Assembly (NCBI GenBank): GCA_004376375.1
Contig: SOJX01000016.1
Span: 19,924 to 83,923, forward strand
Reading direction: 5' to 3'
Source: Planctomycetota bacterium
Lineage (GTDB): Bacteria; Planctomycetota; E44-bin39
Length of the DNA: 64,000 nt
Each line of letters begins with the position of its first letter. Within the stretch, counting starts at the first letter, position 1. The translations under genes and the position numbers were made by a program. This document shows, piece by piece, positions 53,988-62,659 of the stretch. The notes below the pieces were generated by a model. That model saw only the letters and a list, made by a program, of their open reading frames with translations, searched no databases and was not told the origin of the DNA.

Positions 53988-54016
53988 TTGAAAACACTCC
54001 CAAATCATTCTATTAT
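53988..54016 (+). promoter_or_regulatory. Promoter of the DUF4234-DUF2752 pair
   Basis: TTGAAA, a 17-bp spacer and TATTAT. It starts transcription after the false upstream start at 53978. Confidence 0.65.
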
Positions 54017-54070
54017 ATGCGCGTTATTTACGTGGGTCTGACGGAGCGCAAAATTATAAAGGAGATACAG

Positions 54071-54430
54071 ATGGTGGAGCGAAGCGAAATACCGGTATTC
54101 AGAAACGACCCAATAGTTGTACTCATCCTCGGATTCATTACCTGCGGCCTGTACCTTATATACTGGAACATAAAGGTGGCCCTTGTACTGAACAAGGTTT
54201 CAGGAAAAGAAGCAATATCGCCGGCTGTCGCGATTATTGCGGGTTGCTGCATTCCGGTGAACGTATATTTCTATTATCTTTGCGGCCAGACCCTGAAGGA
54301 CCTCGGAGACCTGATCGGAAAACCCGACCTCAAGGGCAACGCGACCCTTCTGCTTATCCTGGGATTCTTTCTCCCGTTCGTGGCAGCGATGATCGTGCAG
54401 GGGCATATCAACGAGATATATGAAAACTAA
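54071..54430 (+). CDS. DUF4234-type small membrane protein
   Basis: A 119-residue membrane protein with three hydrophobic segments. The pattern RNDPIVVLILGFITCGLYLIYW is typical of DUF4234, a family of unknown function. AAGGAG 6 nt before ATG 54071 and the promoter at 53988-54016 fix the start. The 3' end overlaps the DUF2752 gene by 11 bp, so the two membrane proteins are made together. Confidence 0.82.
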   Translation: MVERSEIPVFRNDPIVVLILGFITCGLYLIYWNIKVALVLNKVSGKEAISPAVAIIAGCCIPVNVYFYYLCGQTLKDLGDLIGKPDLKGNATLLLILGFFLPFVAAMIVQGHINEIYEN

Positions 54431-54899
54431 CAAAGAAAATCTCTCTCAGGGGCCTGCGTTTTTCAAGAACAGGATACTCATAATCCTTGTCACCGTCGGG
54501 ATCCTGTCTGTTTCCTTTTTCCTGTCAGGGGTAGTCCTGCGCGGTCCGGTAATATGCATGTCGCACGGTCTTGCCGGCCTCCCGTGCCCGGCATGCGGAC
54601 TCACGCGCGGTTTCTGCGCCCTGGCCGACCTGGATATTGTCGGCGCGATAGAATCCAACGCCCTCTGCATTCCCCTCTTTCTCCTGTTCATCATCGCCCC
54701 GCTGGTGGCGGCATGGGAAATGATTTCGCGCCGGCGGCTGAAATTCTACAGGTTCATGTACTCGATGAAACTGGCATACATCCTGGGCGGCGCCCTCGCC
54801 CTCTACCATATCGGCCGATGCGCCTGCTGGATTGCAAACGGCAGCTTCGTAAACCAGTACATCAAGACTTCATGGACATACAGCCTGTTCTTCCAGTAG
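54420..54899 (+). CDS. DUF2752 membrane protein
   Basis: A 159-residue membrane protein with about four hydrophobic segments. It has the DUF2752 hallmark GLPCPACGLTRGF, whose two Cys could bind metal or form a disulphide at the outer face. Function is unknown. DUF2752 genes often accompany small DUF4234 or related membrane genes, as here. A strong hairpin follows its stop codon. Confidence 0.85.
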   Translation: MKTNKENLSQGPAFFKNRILIILVTVGILSVSFFLSGVVLRGPVICMSHGLAGLPCPACGLTRGFCALADLDIVGAIESNALCIPLFLLFIIAPLVAAWEMISRRRLKFYRFMYSMKLAYILGGALALYHIGRCACWIANGSFVNQYIKTSWTYSLFFQ

Positions 54900-54925
54900 A
54901 ATTTCTCGTAAGAAACCGGGCTACA

Positions 54926-54962
54926 TTAAAAAACACCGCGGATGAAAACCATCCGCGGTGTT
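54926..54962 (-). terminator. Terminator of the nuo operon (also usable from the plus side)
   Basis: Perfect 13-bp stem AACACCGCGGATG/CATCCGCGGTGTT with an AAAAC loop. On the minus strand it runs into TTTTTTAATG, a good rho-independent terminator after nuoN. On the plus strand the T run is short. Confidence 0.9.
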
Positions 54963-54986
54963 GAGATATCAGGTCTGTTTTATCGC

Positions 54987-56615
54987 CTAGCCGAAGAAAA
55001 GCGCTTTCGCGCCTTCGAGCGCGCGGGAGAGAAATCCTTTCGGCATGACCCCTATCCAGAGGACGAAAATAGTTGAAATCAGAATCGAAGCCGACATGAG
55101 CGGACGGAGCTCGACTTTGTGTTCCCGCTCTGCGGAGACGAAGTACATATTGCGCAATGGGTAGAGATAGTAATAGACGGAAATAATGGAATTCAGGACC
55201 CCGATTATTGCGAGTGAATAGAAGTACAGTCCATAACCCTCAACCGTCCCCGCGGAAACGGCAGCGGAGAATATGTAGAACTTGCCCACGAACCCGGCCG
55301 TCGGGGGAATACCGGCCAGCGAGAACATGAAAACCGCCATCGCGGCTGCGACAAGGGGCCTGTACGACGCCAGGCCGTTGTAATCATGCAGGTGCTCGCC
55401 TTCGTCGTTTCCGCGGTTCATCATGATTACGACCCCGAACGCGCCGAGGTTCATGAACATGTACGCGAGCAGGTAGAACATCACGGCGCCGACCGCGGCA
55501 TCGCGGTCGTCGCCGCTGAGCCGAAGCGCGACTGAAACGCCGACAAGCGCATAGCCGGCGTGCGCTATGGACGAAAACGCGAGCATCCGCTTGAGGTTCG
55601 TCTGAATCAGGGCCGACAGGTTGCCGAGCGTCATCGTCAGCACGGCAACCAGCCAGATAACGCCGAGCAGAACGTCCTTGAGGTCCATCAGGGGCTGATA
55701 CGCAATCGCATTGCTCGAATAAAGGTCGCCGAAATCGACAATTCCCAGGAAAACGCGGATAAGTGCCGCGAACGCGGCAGCCTTTACGCCGACGGCCATG
55801 AAGCCGGTAACGCTTGTCGGCGCCCCCTGGTAAACGTCCGGCGTCCACATATGGAAGGGAACGGCGCCTATCTTGAAGGCAAAACCGAGAAAGACGAACG
55901 CGACTCCAAGAATGAAGAAATACTGCGCCGCCGTCTCGGCGAACTGGTATGCTCCGGTGTCCCACTGGTATTCTTTTATGCCGGAAATACCGTATAGAAC
56001 GCCGCCGCTGTTTATCAGCGCTTCAATGTTGGTCGTGCCGGTGGCGCCGTAGATGAGGGCGATGCCGAAAAGCAGGAACGCGCTCGCGAACGCGCCCAGA
56101 AGCAGGTACTTGAGCGAGCTCTCGTTGGATTTTTCCGCGTCCACTCTGATGCCGCAGAGGATATACATCGCAATCGACATCGTCTCGATGCCGAGGAAAA
56201 GAACGATGAGGTCGTTGCCGATGGCCATCAGAATCATGCCGCAGACGGCCAGCAGCACGAGCGCGTGGAATTCGCCGGTGTCCGACTTTATCTTCGGCAG
56301 ATAGTTGGCGGAAAGCAGCAGTGTAAGCGAGCCCGCGGCCAGTGCGATAACGGTGAAGAACTGGGCGAACGCATCGGTGCGCACCATGCCGTAAAAAGAC
56401 GACTGCTTCGCCCCCGGGAAATTAAAGAGTGTAAGAAGCAGCGCGACGCCGAGACCGACAAGCGAAACGGCCGTCAGGAAGGTGCGGCTTTTCCCCCTGA
56501 TGGTCGCCTCGAGCAGCAGAACGAGCAACGCAGTCGCCGCAACCACGATAAGCGGCATCACGGTCTGGATGTCGAAGTTCTGCTTCAAGAAAAGTTGTAT
56601 CCCGGACGGATTCAT
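54987..56615 (-). CDS. nuoN: NADH-quinone oxidoreductase subunit N
   Basis: One of the three antiporter-like proton-pumping subunits of complex I. The 542-residue protein has about fourteen membrane helices. The Lys and His of the proton path lie in regions such as VFLGFAFKIGAVPFHMWTPDVYQGAPT, and the loop LKRMLAFSSIAHAGY is typical. It is the last gene of the operon, overlaps nuoM by 4 bp (ATGA) and is followed by the terminator at 54926-54962. Confidence 0.96.
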   Translation of the reverse strand: MNPSGIQLFLKQNFDIQTVMPLIVVAATALLVLLLEATIRGKSRTFLTAVSLVGLGVALLLTLFNFPGAKQSSFYGMVRTDAFAQFFTVIALAAGSLTLLLSANYLPKIKSDTGEFHALVLLAVCGMILMAIGNDLIVLFLGIETMSIAMYILCGIRVDAEKSNESSLKYLLLGAFASAFLLFGIALIYGATGTTNIEALINSGGVLYGISGIKEYQWDTGAYQFAETAAQYFFILGVAFVFLGFAFKIGAVPFHMWTPDVYQGAPTSVTGFMAVGVKAAAFAALIRVFLGIVDFGDLYSSNAIAYQPLMDLKDVLLGVIWLVAVLTMTLGNLSALIQTNLKRMLAFSSIAHAGYALVGVSVALRLSGDDRDAAVGAVMFYLLAYMFMNLGAFGVVIMMNRGNDEGEHLHDYNGLASYRPLVAAAMAVFMFSLAGIPPTAGFVGKFYIFSAAVSAGTVEGYGLYFYSLAIIGVLNSIISVYYYLYPLRNMYFVSAEREHKVELRPLMSASILISTIFVLWIGVMPKGFLSRALEGAKALFFG

Positions 56616-58390
56616 TTCAACTCCGGTAGGCGCGGCACTCCTGCCGCGCGTTTTTTCATGCCCGACTTGAGAGCCGGGCCTGCCCCCGGCCTCGAAGGAG
56701 CATTGTTAATATCTGCATCTTTTTTCACAGCGACCGCTTCGCGGGCGCGGGCGAAAGCCCTGCCGGGTTTTTCCGAAGTCACGGCCGCCTGCTTTGCCTT
56801 CTCCGGCGCATCAGTTGACGCTGTCTCCGCATTCACGTCGGTGAATTGCTTCGCGTAATGATTGTTGAAATACTTTACCGACGCCTCCATCCTGCGCAGA
56901 AACGGCGTCGGGAAAATACCCATGATAAAGATGAAAAGGATTATCGGGGCAAGCACCACGAACTCGCGAAGCGACAGGTCTTTAAGGTTCTCGTTCTTCG
57001 GGTTGGTCACCTTTCCGTACATGACCCGCTGGAACATCCAGAGCATGTAGACCGCGCCGAAGATGACTCCCAGCGCCGCGATAATCGCGAACCAGTACGC
57101 ACCCGGGCCGCATGCCGAACTCAGTGCGCCATTCGTGCCGGAAGTGAACGCGCCGATAAGAATCAGGAACTCGCCGACAAACCCGTTGGTCGACGGCAGA
57201 CCGATGGACGAAAGCGTTACTATGAGAAAACAGGCGGCAAATACGGGCATAACCTTCGCCAGGCCGCCGAACTCGGATATCATCCGCGTATGCCGCCGCT
57301 CGTATATCATGCCGACGATTAAGAACAGCGCGCCGGTCGAGAGGCCGTGGCTTATCATCTGGAAGATACCGCCCTGGACCCCCATTGCGTTCAGCGCAAA
57401 GAGGCCGAGCATGACGTACCCGAGGTGCGACACCGAGGAGAAGGCGACGAGCCGCTTCACGTCCGGCTGCACCATCGCCACGAGCGCGCCGTAGATAATG
57501 CCGATAACGGCAAGGACCGCGAGCGCCGGCATGAAGAACCGCACGCCGTCGGGGAAAAGCGGCATCGCAAAACGCACGAAGCCGTATGTCCCCATCTTCA
57601 GCAGGATGCCGGCAAGGATGACGGAGCCCCCGGTCGGCGCCTCGGTGTGGGCGTCCGGGAGCCACGTGTGGAACGGGAACATCGGGACTTTGATGGCAAA
57701 CGTAACGGCAAACGCCAGGAACAGCCACATCTGAGGATAAACGTCGATTCCGGCGTCAAGGATCGCGGGATAGCTGAACGTATATCCGCCGTACTTTGCG
57801 CCGAGGTAGATTATGCCGATAAGCATGAAGACGCTGCCGACCATCGTGAATATGAAGAACTTGATGGCGGCGTAGCGCCTGCGCTCCGGGTTTGAGCCGT
57901 AGATTCCGATGAGGAAGTACATCGGGATGAGCATCAGTTCCCAGAAGACGTAGAAAAGGAAAAGGTCGAGCGAGACCAGCGCCCCGAGCATCGCCGTCTC
58001 GAGGAGCAGCATGAAAATCATGTATTCTTTTACTTTTTCCTGCACCGCCTTCCACGCCGAGAGGACCACGATCGGAGTGAGGAACGTAGTCAACAGCACG
58101 ATAAGCAGGCTGATGCCGTCAACGCCGAGGAAGTACTGTACTTTCCATTTTCCGAAAGTTATCCAGTCGCACTGCTCCACGAACTGGAACTGCGGCGTCC
58201 CGAGTTCAAAGCCGAACCACAATTTCAGCGAAACAAGGAAAGTCACAACGGCGAAAAGCAGCGCCACCCACCGGGCGCTGTTCTTTTCCGACCTGGGCAG
58301 GAACAGCAGAACGAACGCGCCCACGAGCGGCAGAAACGTGATAACGCTCAGCCAGTAGCTCGGAGCTATGTTTGTCGGAATCAGTTCCAT
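56612..58390 (-). CDS. nuoM: NADH-quinone oxidoreductase subunit M with C-terminal extension
   Basis: Antiporter-like proton-pumping subunit of complex I. The first 505 residues match the usual length, with FLAFAVTFAIKVPMFPFHTW and DVKRLVAFSSVSHLGYV, the Lys-containing helices and the Glu of helix 5. About 85 further residues form a charged soluble tail. The last 25 are encoded across a hairpin (56630-56649) and a GCCCG...CGGGC palindrome, so the tail looks repeat-derived. nuoN starts within its stop codon. The start at 58390 follows a heptamer array. Confidence 0.95.
   Translation of the reverse strand: MELIPTNIAPSYWLSVITFLPLVGAFVLLFLPRSEKNSARWVALLFAVVTFLVSLKLWFGFELGTPQFQFVEQCDWITFGKWKVQYFLGVDGISLLIVLLTTFLTPIVVLSAWKAVQEKVKEYMIFMLLLETAMLGALVSLDLFLFYVFWELMLIPMYFLIGIYGSNPERRRYAAIKFFIFTMVGSVFMLIGIIYLGAKYGGYTFSYPAILDAGIDVYPQMWLFLAFAVTFAIKVPMFPFHTWLPDAHTEAPTGGSVILAGILLKMGTYGFVRFAMPLFPDGVRFFMPALAVLAVIGIIYGALVAMVQPDVKRLVAFSSVSHLGYVMLGLFALNAMGVQGGIFQMISHGLSTGALFLIVGMIYERRHTRMISEFGGLAKVMPVFAACFLIVTLSSIGLPSTNGFVGEFLILIGAFTSGTNGALSSACGPGAYWFAIIAALGVIFGAVYMLWMFQRVMYGKVTNPKNENLKDLSLREFVVLAPIILFIFIMGIFPTPFLRRMEASVKYFNNHYAKQFTDVNAETASTDAPEKAKQAAVTSEKPGRAFARAREAVAVKKDADINNAPSRPGAGPALKSGMKKRAAGVPRLPELK
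56630..56649. repeat. GC hairpin within the 3' end of nuoM
   Basis: GCGCGGCA/TGCCGCGC with a CTCC loop, followed by GTTTTTTC on the plus strand. It encodes part of the NuoM tail. Confidence 0.7.
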
Positions 58391-58402
58391 CAGTTCGTCC
58401 TA

Positions 58403-58470
58403 TAATCAGGTTCGTAGGTTCCTAGCTACCCACTTACAAACCTACCCACCTACAAACCTACAAACCTTAT
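58403..58470. repeat. Facing octamer arrays (GGTTCGTA / ACCTACAA)
   Basis: A short left arm of AGGTTCGT/AGGTTCCT units, then six CCTACAAA/CCTACCC units, between nuoL and nuoM. Confidence 0.75.
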
Positions 58471-58472
58471 AA

Positions 58473-60809
58473 CTATTTTCCGCCGCCTTTAATGAAGAAG
58501 GTCGGCATCTCCAGAATCCCGTATGCGAAGAAGTAAATCAGCATGGCAACCAGCCCGGCAACCATAAATATAACGTAAACGGGTATGAGGCCCGTCTGCA
58601 GGCGGCGCACCCATGCGCCGATCCTGAGCGTAAACCAGGCGAGCCCGTCCACGAACGCGTCGATTATGAATACGTCGATACCCTGCCACAAAACATACTT
58701 GCTGCCCGCGTGGATCGGGTCCACAAGAGTTCCTTCGTACAACTCATCTATCCAGTACTTGTTCTTTATCATCGCGTGCAGCGGGGTGAGCTTCTCGCCC
58801 TCGGCAGGCGGGACGGCACCCGTCTTCTTAACGCCGTACTTCGCCATGCCCGCCGCCACGCCGATAACCGCAACGCCGACGGAAAGGAGCGTCAGCAGAA
58901 ACGCGAGCATCCCCAGGCTCATGCCCTCGTGCACTTCCGAGCCTTCCTTGTGCGGCTTCTCGGCCGCTTCCTTGTCGCCGTCGTTTTGCGCCTTCCCGTC
59001 GTCCCCGGCCTTCTCGTCGTGCCCGGCTTTTTCGTCGTGCGCCGCACCGCCGTGCTGGACGAAATGGCGCTCCTCTGCTACTTTGTCCTTGGTCCAGTGC
59101 TGGACCCAGGTGACGAAATACTGACCGCCCTTGTGGTCGGAAGACCACCACGCGGGAATGTTTATATAACCGCCGATAATTGCAAGAAAAGCCAGAATAA
59201 CAAGCGCCGCCTTCATTGTTCCAGGAGGTTTTTTAAACGTTGCCAGCTTCTCTTCAGGAATCCGCGGCGTACCCCAGAACGTGAGCGCGGTGACGCGCGT
59301 CATGTAGAACGCGGTCAGTATCGCACCCGCGAGGCCCATCCCGAAGACCGCGTACCCGAACCAGTGCATCCCGTGGGGCGCGAACTCGAACGCTTTCTCG
59401 AGAATCGCGTCCTTGGAGTAAAACCCGGACAGGAACGGCAGGCCCGCGATGGCATAAGCCGCGATGACCCACGTTATGTGAGTTATGGGAAGGTATTTCC
59501 TCAAGCCCCCGTAACCGCGGATATCCTGCTTGTGGTGCATGAAATCGATAACCGCGCCCGAGCCGAGGAACAGGCAGGCCTTGAAAAACGCGTGCGTCAT
59601 CAGGTGGAAAATGCCGAACGCATACGCGCCGACGCCCACGGCGATGAACATGTAGCCGAGCTGGGACACGGTCGAATATGCGAGCACTTTCTTTATATCG
59701 TTCTGCGCAAGGCCGATCGTCGCCGCGAACAGGGCCGTCAGTGCACCTATCCCGGCGACCACCATCATGGCGGTCGGCGCCTCGACGTAGATAAAACTCA
59801 TTCGCGCAACCATGTAGACGCCGGCGGTAACCATCGTCGCCGCGTGTATGAGCGCGGATACCGGCGTCGGGCCCGCCATCGCGTCGGGAAGCCAGACGTA
59901 AAGCGGAATCTGCGCCGACTTGCCCGCGGCGCCGACGAAAAGGAATATCCCGATCAGAGTCAGCACCATGACCGGAAGGTGAGAGCCCTCGGGCCAGCTT
60001 TCAATAATCGCTTTCAGGTGGGAAAACTTGAGCGGGGTGATCTGCTCTACATCCGTAACGTGAAGCTGCTTCGCAGCGCCTGCATATGCTTTCTGCAGCT
60101 CTGCCGAATCATTCGTCATCAGCGAGAAGGTGACAAAAATAAAGAATATGCCGAGAACGAAACCGAAGTCGCCGATGCGGTTTACGATAAACGCTTTCTT
60201 TCCGGCAATCGCGTTGCCGGTGCCCTGTTCGTTGGTCTCCGCCGGGTGGTTGCGGTCATCGTACCAGAAGCCGATAAGGAGATACGAGCAGAGCCCCACG
60301 CCCTCCCATCCGACGAACATCATGAGAAGGTTGTCGCCCAGGACGAGCATGAGCATGAAGAAGACGAACAGGTTCAGATAGCAGAAGAAGCGCCAGTAGG
60401 CGTGGTCGTGGCGCATGTAGCCGATGGAATAAATATGTATAACGGTGCTCACGCCCGTTACCACAAGCGCCATGACCGCGGACAGGTGGTCGAACCGCAG
60501 CCCGAAAGGAATGCTGAACCACTTGCCGGCGGCTATCCACGTGTAATAGGTATACGTATAGGCGCCGTGCCCTTCTCTGACCAGCATCGCCAGGAAAAAG
60601 CCCAGCGAAAAAATGAACGAAAGCCCGATGGCAAGCGACGCGAGGGTGCCGACGGTCTCGCGGCGCAGACGCTTGCCGAGGATGCCCCAGATCGTCATCC
60701 CGATGAGCGGAAACAGCAGTATCCAGATCAGCATCCTGCCGGTCGGCAGCCCGCTGCCGGCGGCCGTCTGTGAAGCGGTTGCTGCAAGTTGTAGAAGCTC
60801 AAGCGGCAT
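58473..60809 (-). CDS. nuoL: NADH-quinone oxidoreductase subunit L with charged insertion
   Basis: The largest antiporter-like subunit of complex I, 778 residues, against about 610-650 usually. The core has VGWEGVGLCSYLLIGFW, KSAQIPLYVWLPDAMAGPTPVSALIHAATMVTAG and NDIKKVLAYSTVSQLGYM. A hydrophilic insertion of about 50 residues rich in His, Asp, Glu and Lys (repeats of HDEKAG) lies near residues 580-635, ahead of the last helices that include the long lateral helix. The insertion is in frame and may face either side of the membrane. It lies between nuoK and nuoM, separated from each by a repeat. Confidence 0.95.
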   Translation of the reverse strand: MPLELLQLAATASQTAAGSGLPTGRMLIWILLFPLIGMTIWGILGKRLRRETVGTLASLAIGLSFIFSLGFFLAMLVREGHGAYTYTYYTWIAAGKWFSIPFGLRFDHLSAVMALVVTGVSTVIHIYSIGYMRHDHAYWRFFCYLNLFVFFMLMLVLGDNLLMMFVGWEGVGLCSYLLIGFWYDDRNHPAETNEQGTGNAIAGKKAFIVNRIGDFGFVLGIFFIFVTFSLMTNDSAELQKAYAGAAKQLHVTDVEQITPLKFSHLKAIIESWPEGSHLPVMVLTLIGIFLFVGAAGKSAQIPLYVWLPDAMAGPTPVSALIHAATMVTAGVYMVARMSFIYVEAPTAMMVVAGIGALTALFAATIGLAQNDIKKVLAYSTVSQLGYMFIAVGVGAYAFGIFHLMTHAFFKACLFLGSGAVIDFMHHKQDIRGYGGLRKYLPITHITWVIAAYAIAGLPFLSGFYSKDAILEKAFEFAPHGMHWFGYAVFGMGLAGAILTAFYMTRVTALTFWGTPRIPEEKLATFKKPPGTMKAALVILAFLAIIGGYINIPAWWSSDHKGGQYFVTWVQHWTKDKVAEERHFVQHGGAAHDEKAGHDEKAGDDGKAQNDGDKEAAEKPHKEGSEVHEGMSLGMLAFLLTLLSVGVAVIGVAAGMAKYGVKKTGAVPPAEGEKLTPLHAMIKNKYWIDELYEGTLVDPIHAGSKYVLWQGIDVFIIDAFVDGLAWFTLRIGAWVRRLQTGLIPVYVIFMVAGLVAMLIYFFAYGILEMPTFFIKGGGK

Positions 60810-60821
60810 TTCCGTCCTCTA

Positions 60822-60942
60822 AGAAGTTTCGAGTTTCGAGTTTCGAGTTTCGAGTTTCGAGCAAAAAATAATCAAGGATTCTTCACTCGAAACTCGATAC
60901 TCGGTACTCGGTACCCGGTATCCGGTACCCGGTACTTCTTCT
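60822..60942. repeat. Facing heptamer arrays (GAGTTTC / CTCGAAA-GGTACTC)
   Basis: Six GAGTTTC units, an AT-rich core, then about nine ACTCGAA/TACTCGG/TACCCGG units. The first of these pair with the left arm. Confidence 0.88.
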
Positions 60943-61273
60943 ATCCCTTAAGCAGGTTCATATCGTCGACGTCGATCGTCTTCTTGTTTCTGAATATCAC
61001 CACGATAATCGCCAGTCCGACCGCGACCTCGCAGGCCGCGACCACCATCGACATGAACGCAAACATGTGCCCCTGCATCGCGACGTAGCCGTCAGGGTGG
61101 CTGGCCATGAACCGCGAAAAAGTCACAAACACGAGATTGGCCGCGTTCAGCATAAGCTCAATCGACATGAAAACAATTATCGCGTTCTTGCGCCAGAGCA
61201 CGCCGAACACGCCCAGTATGAACAGCACGCCGGCAAGCGACAGATATTGAAACAGCCCGGCGTTGTACATCAT
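60941..61273 (-). CDS. nuoK: NADH-quinone oxidoreductase subunit K
   Basis: A small complex I membrane subunit, 110 residues with three membrane helices. The two conserved Glu residues of the proton path are in [15 protein letters not shown] and [13 protein letters not shown]. It overlaps nuoJ by 4 bp (ATGA). Confidence 0.96.
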   Translation of the reverse strand: MMYNAGLFQYLSLAGVLFILGVFGVLWRKNAIIVFMSIELMLNAANLVFVTFSRFMASHPDGYVAMQGHMFAFMSMVVAACEVAVGLAIIVVIFRNKKTIDVDDMNLLKG

Positions 61274-61992
61274 GATGCACCCTCCTCGTCAATCACCTCG
61301 CCGGGAGGTCGGCGCCTGCGGCGGCGGCGGGAAATCACCACCACGCCGATAATGCCGACCAGCAGCAGGAGAGATGCAACTTCGAACGGAAAGAGGTATT
61401 CCCTGAAAAGATGCTTGCTGACACGCCGCGTGGTTCCGAACCTGGCGGCTTCAATCCTGCTGCCGTCGATCTGGTCGGCGGATTCCTGGATTGCGGGGAA
61501 CTTCGCCGCGTCCGGTGCTTCCTGGTCCGTCCCGGACTTTACCGCGACTTCCACGTTCTGCGACAGCCTGAACGAGGCAACCATGAGCACAACCAGGGCG
61601 ATTCCGACGACAAAACCGACGGCCCCGAGCAGCCAGTGGCGCTTCTCGATAAGCTCTTCCTTACGCAAGTCAAGCAGCATTATCACGAACAGGAACAGAA
61701 CCATGATCGCGCCCGCGTAGACAAGCACCTGGATCACGGCAAGGAAATGCGCGGATAAAAGCGCGTATATCGCAGCCATCGCGAAAAACGTCACCACCAG
61801 GAACAGCGCACTGGAAATCGGGCTTTCAGCCGTCACAACCATGAACGCGGAAAATACCGCGATTACGGCAAACAGGTAGAAGAAGAAGTCCCCCGCCCCG
61901 AAATTCATTTCCGATGCACCGGTCTTGACGGCATCTGCAGCCGCTTCCGCCAGAAAAGCAAGTGCCGGGATGTAGCTTTCCAGGGAAATCAT
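61270..61992 (-). CDS. nuoJ: NADH-quinone oxidoreductase subunit J
   Basis: Complex I membrane subunit with five hydrophobic segments, 240 residues. The conserved helix 3 segment [19 protein letters not shown], with its pi-bulge Gly/Tyr, is present. A soluble loop (about residues 130-180) separates the last two helices, making it a little longer than many homologues. It overlaps both nuoI and nuoK by 4 bp. Confidence 0.95.
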   Translation of the reverse strand: MISLESYIPALAFLAEAAADAVKTGASEMNFGAGDFFFYLFAVIAVFSAFMVVTAESPISSALFLVVTFFAMAAIYALLSAHFLAVIQVLVYAGAIMVLFLFVIMLLDLRKEELIEKRHWLLGAVGFVVGIALVVLMVASFRLSQNVEVAVKSGTDQEAPDAAKFPAIQESADQIDGSRIEAARFGTTRRVSKHLFREYLFPFEVASLLLLVGIIGVVVISRRRRRRRPPGEVIDEEGAS

Positions 61993-62549
61993 TTCTCTCC
62001 TCCCGGCGGTCGGGTCAGCTTATCGATATCATAAATAAAATCCTGCCGCTTCTCTTCGCAGGTCTCGTAGTAATCGGTCATCGTGATCGCGTCGAGCGGG
62101 CACGCCTCGACGCAGTAGCCGCAGTATATGCAGCGAAGCTCGTCGATTTCATACTTCGCCGGATACTTCTCGACGCTCGGGTCTTCGTGCTCGCCCGCTT
62201 CGATAGTAATGGCGTTTGCCGGGCAGGCTGTCGCGCACATGAAGCAGGCGACGCACTTTACCTCGCCCTCACGCGGATCGGGCGCTTCCTTGAGAAGAAG
62301 CTTGTGCAGGCCCCGGAAGCCGATGGGGATATAGCGCTTCTTTTCCGGGTACTCGATAATCGGCATCCGCTTGCGGTTGAAAATATTCCTCAGGAAATGC
62401 CGGATAGTTATTCCCAGCCCCTTGGCGATCTCGACAAGGTAAAGCCGGGTAATTACGGACCTTTCCCGGGTCTCCGGCACCATCACGGTAACGGTTTCGA
62501 CCTTGCCGTCGTCGGCTGTCTTTGAATCAGTGTTCGAGGTTTCAGCCAT
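61989..62549 (-). CDS. nuoI: NADH-quinone oxidoreductase subunit I (two [4Fe-4S] clusters)
   Basis: The peripheral-arm subunit that holds clusters N6a and N6b and passes electrons to the quinone site. It has CVACFMCATACP and CIYCGYCVEACP, each able to bind a [4Fe-4S] cluster. The 186-residue protein has a short N-terminal extension before the LVEIAKGLGITIRHF amphipathic part. It overlaps nuoJ by 4 bp and lies 110 bp after nuoH. Confidence 0.96.
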   Translation of the reverse strand: MAETSNTDSKTADDGKVETVTVMVPETRERSVITRLYLVEIAKGLGITIRHFLRNIFNRKRMPIIEYPEKKRYIPIGFRGLHKLLLKEAPDPREGEVKCVACFMCATACPANAITIEAGEHEDPSVEKYPAKYEIDELRCIYCGYCVEACPLDAITMTDYYETCEEKRQDFIYDIDKLTRPPGGEK

Positions 62550-62564
62550 TTATCAACCCAATTC

Positions 62565-62655
62565 AAGTCGCAGGTCACAAGTCGCAGGTTGCAGGTCTTA
62601 ATAAATAAATGTTTTTCCTTATGACGTTTGACGCTCGACCTTTGACTTTCGACCC
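62565..62655. repeat. Facing arrays (AGTCGCAGGT / TTTGACG-CTCGACC)
   Basis: Left arm of CAAGTCGCAGGT units, an AT-rich core, then TTTGACG/CTCGACC/TTTGACT/TTCGACC units. The arms pair only partly. Confidence 0.65.
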
Positions 62656-62659
62656 ATTA

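Noticed and set aside
58710..60773. Long open frame (687 codons) on the plus strand opposite nuoL
   Set aside because: It is antisense to a certain gene, is rich in Arg/His/Glu as expected from reversed GC-rich codons, and has no family motif or ribosome site.
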